Below, one piece after another: positions 17,365 to 26,142 of a stretch of 55,315 nt of DNA; positions within the stretch are counted from its first letter, which is position 1; every line of letters starts with the position of its first letter. Made by a program: the position numbers and the translations under genes. A model generated the notes under the pieces. That model worked only from the letters and a program-made list of their open reading frames with translations. It searched no databases and was not told where the DNA came from. This DNA comes from Lentisphaeria bacterium (GTDB taxonomy: Bacteria > Verrucomicrobiota > Lentisphaeria > Victivallales > UBA1829). The stretch spans positions 1 through 55,315 of the forward strand of contig JAFVTF010000039.1 of the NCBI GenBank assembly GCA_017503375.1, given 5' to 3'.

Positions 17365-17392
17365 AATATAATCCAGAAATCATTTTTTTCAA
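17365..17392 (-). promoter_or_regulatory. Promoter of the glycosyltransferase/deacetylase operon
   Basis: Read on the minus strand: TTGAAA, 16-base spacer, TATATT. It leaves a leader of about 50 bases. Confidence 0.6.
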
Positions 17393-17441
17393 CCAGAATC
17401 AGAACAGTTTTATTTTAAAAATTATCAAAAAAAGCAAAACA

Positions 17442-17719
17442 TTTGTCTGATTAAACGCAACTTTGTCTAATAAAACGCTACCAAAGTGAATTGATATGGA
17501 ATTACATTCAGAGGCAATTACAAAAGTCTTAAAAAATGTCTGAAAATTCTTGCCGTGATCTGAAAATGGAGCGGTTACTGTGGTTACTCTTCCTCCTTCG
17601 CTGAAGCTGCGGAGGACAAGCTGAGCTGCCACGCTCAAACTACCATTTCCATCTCATCCGCAATCGCTTTTCAGCCAAATTTTGCCGGACCGTTGAAATT
17701 ACCTCTTTAGTCTGACAAA
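17442..17719. mobile_element. Candidate decayed MITE-like segment with direct and inverted terminal repeats
   Basis: The space from 17306 to 17783 has no convincing gene. It begins, after the promoter, with two direct copies of a 17-mer (TTTGTCTGATTAAACGC at 17442-17458; TTTGTCTAATAAAACGC at 17462-17478) exactly 20 bases apart. A partial inverted copy (TTTAGTCTGACAAA, 12 of 14 positions) is at 17706-17719. Between them is a GC-richer stretch with CCTCC/GGAGG arms (17592-17615). This looks like the remains of a small non-coding mobile element, or an array of regulator sites; neither is proven. Confidence 0.35.
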
Positions 17720-17756
17720 CTTGTATTTACGTTATCAAGTGACCTTTTTCTCTGTA

Positions 17757-17782
17757 CCGGAAAAAAATCCTTTTTCATCCGG
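17757..17782 (-). terminator. Hairpin at the end of the methyl-cycle operon
   Basis: On the minus strand CCGGA...TCCGG arms enclose further AAAAA/TTTTT pairing, immediately after the TauE-like reading frame. The following bases are purine-rich rather than a T-run, so it may only protect the 3' end. Confidence 0.4.
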
Positions 17783-17783
17783 T

Positions 17784-18548
17784 TCAGTATATTGATTTTA
17801 TGATCATATATACAGATGCAACAGCAGAAAGAATCAGAATAAACCAATCAAACAATTTCTTCGGCATTTTATTGAGCATGATAATTCCCAGAACAGCTCC
17901 GATCAGAAGAAATGGAATCATAGCAAGATCGGCTTTGACTGAAGCCAAAGTGATTCTTCCTTCGTAAGCAAAAATGGGAAGTTTGATCCAGTTCAGAATC
18001 ATAAAATACCACGCTGCGGTTCCCATTTATTCAAGTTTCGGCAACCGCATGGCAAGAAGATAAAGAGCCATAATTGGTCCGGCAGCATTGGCTATTTGTG
18101 TAGAAAATCCGGCAAGCAGACCTGTACAAACTGCAAAACTCCAATGGGATGGGATTTTTTCTGCATCATTCCACCAGATTTCCCGCACGACACTGATACC
18201 GCTCAAGATCAGGATCACAATCCCCATGAGGAGCATCATTGCGTTGGAATCCAATTTATGAATAACGCAGGAACCTATTATGATACCGCCCAATGCAGCC
18301 GGAAGAAGTTTGGCAATAATCTTCCAATTTGCGGTTTTGTGATAATATGCCACAGCAGCCAGGTCAGCCATGCAGAGCATCATCAGCTGCAACCCTGTTG
18401 AAATACCTGTTTCAAACGTAAATACCAACATGATAACCGGAATCAATCCAAGACCGGGGATACCGGTCTTGTTAATTCCGATCAAAATAGCAGATACGAT
18501 CAAAATGCAGATCTGTAATACGGAAAAATCTCCAAAGAAAAATTCCAT
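17784..18548 (-). pseudogene. TauE/SafE sulfite exporter-like permease split by an in-frame stop
   Basis: Read through, this is a 254-codon membrane protein of the TauE/SafE family with about eight hydrophobic segments and an N-terminal GINKTGIPGLG loop like family members. After RLPKLE there is TAA, directly followed in frame by ATG and GTAAWYFM, which continues the family sequence without a gap. One codon is therefore responsible. Possibilities are a real nonsense mutation, translation restart at TAAATG making a two-piece protein, or a sequencing error. It starts 14 bases after ahcY and is the last gene of that operon, so a role in exporting sulfite or a related sulfur anion is plausible. 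Confidence 0.75.
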
Positions 18549-18561
18549 TTATCCCAAGTCC

Positions 18562-19983
18562 TCAATATCTGTAAGTATCCGGCTTGAAAGGACCTTTTCT
18601 GGGAACGCCGATATAATCAGCCTGTTCCTGAGAAAGTTCTGTCAATTTTGCTCCAAGCTTGCTCAAATGGAGACGGGCGACTTCTTCATCCAACTCTTTG
18701 GGAAGAGTATAAACCGCAGTTTTCAGTGTTTCTTTAGCGATTTTGATTTGAGCAAGAGTCTGATTTGAGAAGGAGCAGCTCATAACAAAGTTCGGGTGTC
18801 CGGTTGCGCAACCGAGGTTTACCAGACGGCCCTCTGCCAGCAGATAAATGCTATGTCCGTCGGGGAAGGTATAGCGGTGAACGGGACATTCGCTGCCTTT
18901 GATCTCAAGGATTTGAATTCCTTTTACGGCTTTCAGGTTTGCCACTTCAATTTCATTATCGAAATGACCGATATTGCAGACGATTGCCTGATCTTTCATC
19001 TGAGCCATGTGTTCAGCTGTAATGATGTGGCAATTTCCGGTACAAGTTACAAAAAGGTCAGCTGTTTTCAGACAATCTTCAACAGGAGCGACTTTATAAC
19101 CTGCCATACAAGCCTGAAGAGCGCAGATGGGATCGATTTCTGTAACGGTTACGCGGGCATGTTCATTGGAAAGGGCTTCAGCACAACCTTTTCCAACATC
19201 GCCGAATCCGCAGACAACAGCTTCTTTTCCGGCAAGCATGACATCCAATGCGCGCTTGATTCCATCGGTCAAAGAGTGACGGCAGCCGTATATATTATCA
19301 AATTTTGACTTTGTAACGGAGTCGTTCACATTGATTGCAGGGAATAGGAGTTCACCTTTTTCTTCCATCTGGATCAGACGGTGTACACCTGTAGTTGTTT
19401 CTTCGGAAACTCCGCGGACCTTTGCGGCGACATTATGCCAATGTTTCGGGTCTTCTTTACGGACTTTTTTCAGAAGTTCAAGAATAACTTTTTCTTCTTC
19501 AGAACCGGGTTCTCTGTTGAGAAATTCGGGATCATCTTCACCACGGACACCCCAATGAATCAGAAGAGTTGCATCTCCGCCGTCATCAACGATCTGATCG
19601 GGACCGGAACCATCGGGCCAAGTCATAGCGCGATATGTGCAATCCCAGTATTCCTCCAGGGTTTCACCCTTCCATGCAAAAACGGGGATGCCGTCTTTTG
19701 CGATTGCTGCAGCTGCGTGATCCTGAGTAGAGAAGATGTTGCAGGAAGCCCAGCGGACGTCTGCACCGAGAGCTGTCAACGTTTCAATCAGGGCAGCAGT
19801 CTGGATCGTCATGTGGAGAGAACCCATGATTTTGACACCTTTAAGAGGTTTTGCCTCTCCGTACTGTTCACGGACAGCCATCAATCCGGGCATTTCTTTT
19901 TCAGCAATATCCAATTCTTTCCGACCGAAATCTGCAAGACCGATATCGCGGATTCTGTAATCATCAAATTTCTTTTCAGCCAT
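18562..19983 (-). CDS. ahcY: Adenosylhomocysteinase
   Basis: A 473-aa cytoplasmic enzyme that splits S-adenosylhomocysteine into adenosine and homocysteine. NAD binding is seen in [14 protein letters not shown], and the substrate/active-site lysine region in [13 protein letters not shown]. Also present are [17 protein letters not shown] and the C-terminal KPDTYRY, which contacts NAD of the neighbouring subunit. Length fits the longer bacterial form with the internal insertion. It lies 12 bases after the adenosine kinase-like gene and two genes after metK, forming a methyl-cycle operon in which the kinase removes adenosine and pulls the reversible reaction forward. Confidence 0.97.
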   Translation of the reverse strand: MAEKKFDDYRIRDIGLADFGRKELDIAEKEMPGLMAVREQYGEAKPLKGVKIMGSLHMTIQTAALIETLTALGADVRWASCNIFSTQDHAAAAIAKDGIPVFAWKGETLEEYWDCTYRAMTWPDGSGPDQIVDDGGDATLLIHWGVRGEDDPEFLNREPGSEEEKVILELLKKVRKEDPKHWHNVAAKVRGVSEETTTGVHRLIQMEEKGELLFPAINVNDSVTKSKFDNIYGCRHSLTDGIKRALDVMLAGKEAVVCGFGDVGKGCAEALSNEHARVTVTEIDPICALQACMAGYKVAPVEDCLKTADLFVTCTGNCHIITAEHMAQMKDQAIVCNIGHFDNEIEVANLKAVKGIQILEIKGSECPVHRYTFPDGHSIYLLAEGRLVNLGCATGHPNFVMSCSFSNQTLAQIKIAKETLKTAVYTLPKELDEEVARLHLSKLGAKLTELSQEQADYIGVPRKGPFKPDTYRY

Positions 19984-19995
19984 CTTATCTGTTCC

Positions 19996-20985
19996 TTATT
20001 TCAAGTTGAATTTCTGAATAATTCGCTGCCAGCCATCTTCGGGAATGGAACCGCCGAGAACGCTGACGACTTCGGCACCCAGAGCAGCCCCCAGTTTACC
20101 GCAGACTTCCAATGATTTTCCGGTCAAATGACCATAAAGGAATCCTGCCTGCCAGAGGTCCCCGGCCCCGGTCGTATCAACAGCCTTTACCAATTCGGCT
20201 TCCACGGAAACAGTTTCTCCGTCACGCCGGAGCAAAGCACCTTTTTTTCCGAGTTTTACGACGGCTGTTTTGCAATATCCGGAAAGGACATCCAGAGCAT
20301 ATTCCGGGGTAAATTTATCACGGCCCACAAATTCTGCAGCCTCTTCTTCGTTAGCAAAAATGATAGAAACATCCTTCAAAAGAGTTTCAATCCGTTCACG
20401 GAAGGTTTTGACGATTTCATAGGATGAAAAATCAAAACTGACGGGAATATTCCGTTTTTTTGCTTCAGCAAGGATCAGCTCAAACATACCGGGGCTGTAC
20501 AATTGATAACCTTCAAGATGAACCAGATCAACACCATCAAGGTCTTCCGGACGGAAATCTTTTTCTGTCATTTCAGATGCTGCGCCAAGACAGGTCCGCA
20601 TGGTTCGCTCAGAATCCGGAGTTACCAGACAGATACAGCAGCCAGTCCGGGTCGTTTCAGAAAATTTGAAGGAAGAAATATCTCCGCCCAACCGGGCAAA
20701 ACGCTCCCGGTACAAATCGCCCTGCTCATCTCTGCCGACTTTTCCCAGCATGCGACCACCAATCCCAAGCCGGAGCAAACCGGCAAGGGTATTCCCGGCA
20801 GAGCCGCCGGGTGCAACAGCACATTCCGGAAGAAGCGACAGCATTTTACTGCATGCTGCTTCATCAATCAGAATCATACCGCCTTTTCCACCGCCGGAAT
20901 GTTCTGAGATAAAAGAATCATCTGTACGGACCAGCAAATCTAAAATTGCGGTCCCGAACCCGAGAACTGTGGGAGTCTGGCTCAT
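19996..20985 (-). CDS. PfkB-family kinase, probably adenosine kinase
   Basis: A 329-aa ribokinase-fold protein. The N-terminal sugar-binding region includes [15 protein letters not shown] and the C-terminal signature [16 protein letters not shown] contains the catalytic Asp and anion hole. The family includes ribokinase, fructokinase and adenosine kinase. The position between metK and ahcY strongly favours adenosine as substrate, giving AMP. Its ATG overlaps the TGA of metK (ATGA). Confidence 0.85.
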   Translation of the reverse strand: MSQTPTVLGFGTAILDLLVRTDDSFISEHSGGGKGGMILIDEAACSKMLSLLPECAVAPGGSAGNTLAGLLRLGIGGRMLGKVGRDEQGDLYRERFARLGGDISSFKFSETTRTGCCICLVTPDSERTMRTCLGAASEMTEKDFRPEDLDGVDLVHLEGYQLYSPGMFELILAEAKKRNIPVSFDFSSYEIVKTFRERIETLLKDVSIIFANEEEAAEFVGRDKFTPEYALDVLSGYCKTAVVKLGKKGALLRRDGETVSVEAELVKAVDTTGAGDLWQAGFLYGHLTGKSLEVCGKLGAALGAEVVSVLGGSIPEDGWQRIIQKFNLK

Positions 20986-22175
20986 TTGTACTGTTCAGCT
21001 TCTTTCCGGAGGACTTCCACTTTATCAAGATTTTCCCAGGGCACGCCGTTTCTTCCGAAGTGTCCGTAAGTACAATATTTCCGGTAGCTCCATCCATTTT
21101 TTCCGGGATACTTCAGCTGAAGAGCATCCAGAATTCCTGCCGGAGTCAGATCAAACACCTTACGTACAATCTTTTCATAAGCTTCAGCAGGGAGTTTTCC
21201 TGTTCCGTAAGTATCAACGTTGACAGAAACAGGCTGAGCGACGCCAATCGCATATGCAACCTGGACTTCGCATTTTTCAGCGAGTCCGGATGCAACGATA
21301 TTTTTTGCTATGTAACGGCACATGTAAGCCGCGGAACGGTCAACTTTGGAAGGATCCTTTCCGGAGAAAGCACCGCCGCCATGAGAACCGACTCCGCCGT
21401 AAGTATCGACGATGATCTTGCGTCCGGTCAAACCGGTATCGCCTGCTGGTCCGCCAAGAACAAACCGTCCGGTCGGATTGATATGCCATTCAATGCCGCA
21501 GTTCAGGAACTGAGCAGGAATTACTTTCTGAACAACTTCTTTCACCAAAGATTCCAACTGTTCACGCTTCATATCAGGCGTATGCTGATGTGAAACAACA
21601 ACAGCTTTCACACAGACCGGTTTCCCATTTTTGTAAAGCATGGAAACCTGGGACTTTGAGTCGGGGCGCAGGAAGGAATATTTTACAGGATCAGCCTTAC
21701 GCAATGCGGCAAGTTCATCCACAATGCGGTGAGCGTAATAAATTGTTGCCGGCATATAAGATTCTGTTTCATTACAGGCATAACCGAACATCATACCCTG
21801 GTCTCCGGCACCCTGTTCTTTATGCAGACCTTCCCCAACGGTTACGCCCTGAGAAATATCGGGGGATTGCTTGTGAATGTAAACTTTTACATCGCAGGAA
21901 TCTGCACAAAAGCCGAGATCATCGGAATTATATCCGATTTCCCGGATCACATTCCGGGCAATTCCTTCCCAATCAACTTTCGCAGCTGTTGTAATTTCTC
22001 CGGAAAGAACCACTAAATCTGTTGTACAGAGCGTTTCACAGGCAACACGGCTTTCCGGGTCCTGTTCCAAACAGGCATCCAGAATTGCATCAGAAATCTG
22101 GTCTGCAACTTTATCAGGATGTCCTTCTGAAACAGATTCAGAAGTAAAAATGTGTTCTGCACGTATCTTGCTCAT
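20982..22175 (-). CDS. metK: S-adenosylmethionine synthetase
   Basis: A 397-aa enzyme making SAM from methionine and ATP. Family signatures: [17 protein letters not shown] at the N-terminus, [12 protein letters not shown] in the middle, and the glycine-rich [19 protein letters not shown] loop. I chose the ATG seven bases after GGAG (protein MSKIRAEH), four codons inside the longest frame. It is the first gene of the metK, kinase, ahcY, TauE-like operon and has its own promoter in the gap behind the exonuclease gene. Confidence 0.97.
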   Translation of the reverse strand: MSKIRAEHIFTSESVSEGHPDKVADQISDAILDACLEQDPESRVACETLCTTDLVVLSGEITTAAKVDWEGIARNVIREIGYNSDDLGFCADSCDVKVYIHKQSPDISQGVTVGEGLHKEQGAGDQGMMFGYACNETESYMPATIYYAHRIVDELAALRKADPVKYSFLRPDSKSQVSMLYKNGKPVCVKAVVVSHQHTPDMKREQLESLVKEVVQKVIPAQFLNCGIEWHINPTGRFVLGGPAGDTGLTGRKIIVDTYGGVGSHGGGAFSGKDPSKVDRSAAYMCRYIAKNIVASGLAEKCEVQVAYAIGVAQPVSVNVDTYGTGKLPAEAYEKIVRKVFDLTPAGILDALQLKYPGKNGWSYRKYCTYGHFGRNGVPWENLDKVEVLRKEAEQYK

Positions 22176-22220
22176 CTTAAACTCCATTCTACTTGTTTTG
22201 TTATACTATTATATCACAGT

Positions 22221-22249
22221 AATATACACCTTATCTATGTGATCTTCAA
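22221..22249 (-). promoter_or_regulatory. Promoter of metK operon
   Basis: On the minus strand TTGAAG, 17-base spacer, TATATT, with GGTG before the -10. An inverted repeat ATCACA...TGTGAT (arms 22213-22218 and 22238-22243) straddles the -10 region and could be an operator. The leader is too short for any SAM riboswitch class I know by sight. Confidence 0.55.
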
Positions 22250-22304
22250 ATCAAGAGAACAAAAAAACAGGAAAAATAAGCTGAAAAATTTTACGTTTTT
22301 GTTT

Positions 22305-22877
22305 TCAGATTCCGGTTGACAGACGGGTTTCACCGAAATCATGCAGACGCTGCATGATCATCTGGAACAGTTCCATCGTGATTTCTGCATCATACAACGC
22401 TCTATGAGCAGTTCCGTCTACGGTATTGCCCAGCTGCAAAGCGTGCTTCAAATTCTGCAGACTGTAACTGGGCAGTCCGGGGTATGTTTTCCGGGACAGC
22501 ATCAAAGTATCGTATGCTCCATGTTCCCACAGGGGAAGCCCCGGTGTTCTGCCGAGACTTTCCATGAGAAAAGCCAAATCGAAACGTGCGTTGTGGGCAA
22601 CCAGTTTGCTGCCTGCGATAAAATCAAGAAATTCGCCGCCGATCTCTGCAAAAGTCGGTGCATTGGCAACCATTTCGTTGGTGATACCTGTCAAACGGGT
22701 GATCTGATTGGAAATCGTTGTTTCCGGATGGATTAAAGTTTGAAAAGTCGAAGTGGAACCATCATGTTCAATTCTGACGGCTCCGATTTCAATGATCCGG
22801 TTATGAACTGGACTCATTCCAGTGGTTTCAACATCAAAGACCGTGTAAGGTCCGGTCAGCATCCAGGGGGCAGCCAT
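22305..22877 (-). CDS. DnaQ-like 3'-5' exonuclease
   Basis: A 190-aa DEDDh exonuclease like the epsilon subunit of DNA polymerase III or a stand-alone RNase T/DnaQ-like enzyme. Motif I is FDVETTGM, motif II is the VAHNARFDLAFL segment, and motif III is HRALYDAEIT. No polymerase- or theta-binding region can be judged. It starts eight bases after galE with AAGGTG as ribosome binding site, so it is co-transcribed with galE. Confidence 0.88.
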   Translation of the reverse strand: MAAPWMLTGPYTVFDVETTGMSPVHNRIIEIGAVRIEHDGSTSTFQTLIHPETTISNQITRLTGITNEMVANAPTFAEIGGEFLDFIAGSKLVAHNARFDLAFLMESLGRTPGLPLWEHGAYDTLMLSRKTYPGLPSYSLQNLKHALQLGNTVDGTAHRALYDAEITMELFQMIMQRLHDFGETRLSTGI

Positions 22878-22885
22878 ATTTCACC

Positions 22886-23857
22886 TTACTTTTCATATCC
22901 GTCCGGATGAGCCTGACGCCATTTCCAAGCGGATTCGATAATAATTTCCGGATCTTCAAACTGCGGTTTCCAGCCGAGTTCCGTTCTTGCTCTGTCGGAA
23001 CATGCGATCAGGCGCGGAGGATCTCCGGGACGGCGCGGGACAACATCTGCGGGAATCGGGTGTCCGGTCACTTTTCTGGCAGCTTCGAGAATCTGCATGA
23101 CGCTGTAACCGCTTCCGGTTCCCAGGTTGTAATGTCCGCTCAGGGGAGCATAAAGAGCTTTTTCATGAGCCTGTGCCAAATCGAGAATATGGATATAATC
23201 GCGGATACAGGTTCCGTCCGGGGTATCATAATCATCGCCGAAGAGCATTGCTTTTTCCCGTTTTCCCTGAGCGACTTGCAGAAGAATGGGGATCAAATGT
23301 GTTTCCGGGTTGTGATCTTCTCCATACTTTCCTGTTGCACCTGCGGCATTGAAATAACGGAGAGCCACATATTTCAAACCGTAACATGTACTGTACCATT
23401 TCAGAACTTTTTCAAAACAGAGCTTGGATTCTCCGTAAGGATTGATGGGATTCTGGGTGGTTGTTTCTTTGATAGGAATCTCATCCGGTTCACCGAATGT
23501 TGCCGCTGTACTTGAAAAAACAAATGTTTTGACGCCTCCGGCGACAGCTGCGTCCGCCAGATTCATTGCCGTTGCCAGGTTGTTCCGGAAATATTTTGCC
23601 GGATCTTTCATAGATTCTCCTACGAGAGAGAAAGCGGCAAAGTGCATGACTGCGTCGTAGGAGCCAGCCTTCATTAATTTGATAAGATTTTCTCTATCTT
23701 CAAGATTGGCTTTGATAAAAGTTGCACGGGGATCGACTGCATCCCGATGTCCTGTAATCAAATCATCAAAAACAGTTACTTCATAACCTTTATCGAGCAA
23801 ATACTCTGTACAGGCACTGCCGATATAACCGGCACCTCCGGCAACGAAAACGCGCAT
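22886..23857 (-). CDS. galE: UDP-glucose 4-epimerase
   Basis: A 323-aa short-chain dehydrogenase-type epimerase. NAD binding by FVAGGAGYIGS at the N-terminus; catalytic Ser in FSSTAATFG and the Tyr/Lys pair in NPYGESK; sugar-binding RYFNAAGA and GDDYDTPDGTCIRDYIH are typical of GalE. It interconverts UDP-glucose and UDP-galactose. The start is the ATG after AGGAG; the longest frame extends 14 codons into the leader. Confidence 0.95.
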   Translation of the reverse strand: MRVFVAGGAGYIGSACTEYLLDKGYEVTVFDDLITGHRDAVDPRATFIKANLEDRENLIKLMKAGSYDAVMHFAAFSLVGESMKDPAKYFRNNLATAMNLADAAVAGGVKTFVFSSTAATFGEPDEIPIKETTTQNPINPYGESKLCFEKVLKWYSTCYGLKYVALRYFNAAGATGKYGEDHNPETHLIPILLQVAQGKREKAMLFGDDYDTPDGTCIRDYIHILDLAQAHEKALYAPLSGHYNLGTGSGYSVMQILEAARKVTGHPIPADVVPRRPGDPPRLIACSDRARTELGWKPQFEDPEIIIESAWKWRQAHPDGYEK

Positions 23858-23901
23858 TTTGACTTCTCCTGAAATTTCTGGCATTTGTGTGTTTTTCAAG
23901 T

Positions 23902-23930
23902 AATTTATCTCATGAATGTATTTTTTTCAA
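23902..23930 (-). promoter_or_regulatory. Promoter of galE
   Basis: Minus strand TTGAAA, 17-base spacer, TAAATT. Confidence 0.5.
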
Positions 23931-23979
23931 GTTTTCCGGATGTTGTTTTGAATGTTTTTTTGATATTTTGTTTTCTGAT

Positions 23980-24008
23980 TTGCAAAAATAAAATGTCCAT
24001 GCTATATT
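23980..24008 (+). promoter_or_regulatory. Promoter of the 24042 isomerase gene
   Basis: TTGCAA, 17-base spacer, TATATT; transcription would start about 27 bases before the ATG. Confidence 0.6.
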
Positions 24009-24041
24009 CTCCTGCATGAAAATTCAAAGGAGAATATATTT

Positions 24042-24938
24042 ATGATATCTTATGCTTTGTCCGATTCTGCGGCTTTTTCCCCGTACATGACTCCGGCTTT
24101 GGCAGATGCTTTCCGGAACAGTAAATTCCAAAATGTGGAAGTAACAATGCTTCCGTTTGTTGAGGAGTCGGAAGATGCTCTTCAGTCCCGTTCTCTGACC
24201 AGACAGCTGCTGAAAGAAGGAGCAATCCGTTCTGCCAGTGTGCATTTGCCGTTTTTTGGAGGCGGACAGCTTTGGGACCCGTCACTGCTTGATGAAGATC
24301 AGCGGAAAGGTGTAACAGCCAGAATAGCCAGGCTGATCCGTGACAATGCAGATATCATGGCTCCGATGGCAACGCTTCATGCAAGTCATGAACCTCCGAT
24401 GGAAGAACACCCTGCGCGGATAGATCAGGTGTGCCGTTCCATTGAAGAACTGGTTCCCCTTGCGGAAGAGTTCAACTTTTCAATCAACGTGGAATATCTG
24501 CCGCGAACCTGCATCGGAAACTGTGTGGTGGAACTTCAGAAAATCGTTTCCCGATTTGATTCCAAACATGTCGGCATCTGTTTTGATGTGAATCACATCA
24601 TGGATCGTTACCGTGAATTGCCAGACATGATTACAGAACTTGCACCGCGAATACGGTCTTTTCATATCAGCGATTACGATGGTGAGGATGAACTGCACTG
24701 GATTCCGGGGCAGGGGATCAACGATTGGTGTGAAGTGATGCGCAGGATCAAAGCAATTGATCACGATGTACTGTTGATCCTTGAAACAACGTATCAACTG
24801 GCAGGACGTCCCAACCGGAAAGCTGATCCGGTTTTTGCAATCCGTCAAAATGAAAATGCATGCTGGTTTCTGGAAAACTGTGATACGATCATTGCAGCGC
24901 AGAATCAATTCAAAATACCGGGGAATTTTACAGCCTGA
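24042..24938 (+). CDS. Sugar phosphate isomerase/epimerase-like TIM barrel protein
   Basis: A 298-aa member of the same broad family as the gene at 130-975. The four expected metal ligands appear as Glu in NVEYLPR, Asp in CFDVNHIMD, His in SFHISDYDG and Glu in LILETTYQ. AAGGAG precedes the ATG. It is separated from the LacI regulator by 103 bases containing another promoter, so it can be expressed alone but lies beside the sugar-oxidation operon that follows. Homologues next to Gfo/Idh/MocA genes often act on keto-sugars or inositol-like compounds. Confidence 0.78.
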   Translation: MISYALSDSAAFSPYMTPALADAFRNSKFQNVEVTMLPFVEESEDALQSRSLTRQLLKEGAIRSASVHLPFFGGGQLWDPSLLDEDQRKGVTARIARLIRDNADIMAPMATLHASHEPPMEEHPARIDQVCRSIEELVPLAEEFNFSINVEYLPRTCIGNCVVELQKIVSRFDSKHVGICFDVNHIMDRYRELPDMITELAPRIRSFHISDYDGEDELHWIPGQGINDWCEVMRRIKAIDHDVLLILETTYQLAGRPNRKADPVFAIRQNENACWFLENCDTIIAAQNQFKIPGNFTA

Positions 24939-24966
24939 TTTTTAATTGAAAAAACTATCAATCCGC

Positions 24967-24994
24967 TTGAAAAATCCTCATATAGAGATATATT
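24967..24994 (+). promoter_or_regulatory. Promoter of the LacI-GH4 operon
   Basis: TTGAAA, 16-base spacer, TATATT. Transcription near 25001 would leave only five bases before the first possible ATG (25006), supporting the later start at 25042. Confidence 0.6.
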
Positions 24995-25013
24995 AACCTG
25001 AATTTATGAAAAC

Positions 25014-25021
25014 GGTTAACC
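25014..25021 (+). promoter_or_regulatory. GGTTAACC palindrome, candidate LacI-type operator
   Basis: A perfect 8-base palindrome just downstream of the predicted transcription start and upstream of the chosen LacI-family start codon. A TTAACCTG half-site also occurs at 24993-25000. The position suits autorepression; inference only. Confidence 0.4.
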
Positions 25022-25041
25022 TGCGGTGTAATATCCCCATG

Positions 25042-26142
25042 AAAAAAAAGATTTCTGAAAAGCGGATCACAATCAGAGATGTGGCGAAGGCTGCAGGGGT
25101 GAGTATTGCAACCGTAAGCCGGGTAATCAACGGTCAGAACGACAAGGTGTTCCCGACAGAAACGCGGAAACATGTCTGGACTGTTGCGCATCAGATGGGG
25201 TATGAACCGAATCAACAGGCACGCAGGCTGCGCAGCGGTATCCGTTCATCCCGGACAAAAACAAATCTGATTATGAGAATTTTCAACCGCGGCGGCGAAG
25301 AAGTTCTGGGAAAACGTGCTCTGGCTGATAATGTGCAGACCTTTGACTGGGCGGCGAATCAATATGGTTTTTTCACGACGAATTATCATTATTATCATGA
25401 AGAAGGATTCCGCTGTCCTCTGCTGCTGGATGATTTGATCGACGGTGTGGTTATTGGTGTGCCGCACAAAGACATTGTCAGAATCGTCTCAGAAAAAGTG
25501 CCGACGGTTTTGCTTGATGTCGGTTCCGGCGGCATCGGCACCGATTTGCCGCGAGTGAATTCAGCCACTGCGGAGGGTTTAATGGAAATCCTTTCTCTGG
25601 CAAAAGAGCTTGGACACCATTCTCTTGCAATCGTTGGAGGTCCGCCGGTTGCCAATGATAACTTTTTACGGAATTATTTTCAGATGATCAGGAACTGTGC
25701 CGATGAACTTGGTTATGTTCTTTCTCCGCAATATACATTTCAGGCGGAAAACATCAATGATGGAAATCATGATGAAATGATGCATGAGATCGCTCTGTTA
25801 TTAGAGCCGGAAATCAGAAATGGTTCTGTGTCATTGATCGCTGGTGAGGATATGGTTTATTCCGCAAGTCTTTATAAAGAACTGATATCTATGGGAATAA
25901 AAATTCCGGAAGATGTCTCTCTCATATCTGTCAACAGCATTGGATTTGAAGATGAAATTTCCGGAAAAATTACATCTGTTGCTCATAACTGGATTCAATT
26001 GTGCAAATCAGCAATAGAAGTTTTGAAAGATACGATTGACGGAAAAATATTATGTTCAGAGTTCCTGGTTGCGCCCCGGATAAACCGTGGTACGACATTG
26101 GATAAAGTAAAGCTTCATAACAAAAAGGAAAAAATAAAATGA
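25042..26142 (+). CDS. LacI-family transcriptional regulator
   Basis: A 366-aa regulator with a LacI helix-turn-helix and hinge near the N-terminus (DVAKAAGVSIATVSRVI, QQARRLRSG) and a sugar-binding-type C-terminal domain (DGVVIGVPHKDI, LAIVGGPPV, PEDVSLISVN). I chose the second in-frame ATG because the first lies almost at the predicted transcription start; the binding site upstream of either is poor. Its TGA overlaps the ATG of the GH4 gene, so regulator and catabolic genes are one transcript, and it probably senses a sugar of that pathway. Confidence 0.88.
   Translation, partial: KKKISEKRITIRDVAKAAGVSIATVSRVINGQNDKVFPTETRKHVWTVAHQMGYEPNQQARRLRSGIRSSRTKTNLIMRIFNRGGEEVLGKRALADNVQTFDWAANQYGFFTTNYHYYHEEGFRCPLLLDDLIDGVVIGVPHKDIVRIVSEKVPTVLLDVGSGGIGTDLPRVNSATAEGLMEILSLAKELGHHSLAIVGGPPVANDNFLRNYFQMIRNCADELGYVLSPQYTFQAENINDGNHDEMMHEIALLLEPEIRNGSVSLIAGEDMVYSASLYKELISMGIKIPEDVSLISVNSIGFEDEISGKITSVAHNWIQLCKSAIEVLKDTIDGKILCSEFLVAPRINRGTTLDKVKLHNKKEKIK

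Noticed and set aside
17399..17638. 79-codon frame in the gap before the methyl-cycle operon end
   Set aside because: It spans the repeat-like segment, has no binding site and no recognisable protein pattern.
22176..22304. SAM riboswitch before metK
   Set aside because: Only 129 bases separate metK from the exonuclease gene and the predicted leader is shorter still. I see no SAM-I, SAM-II or SAM-IV core; the visible signals are a promoter and an inverted repeat.
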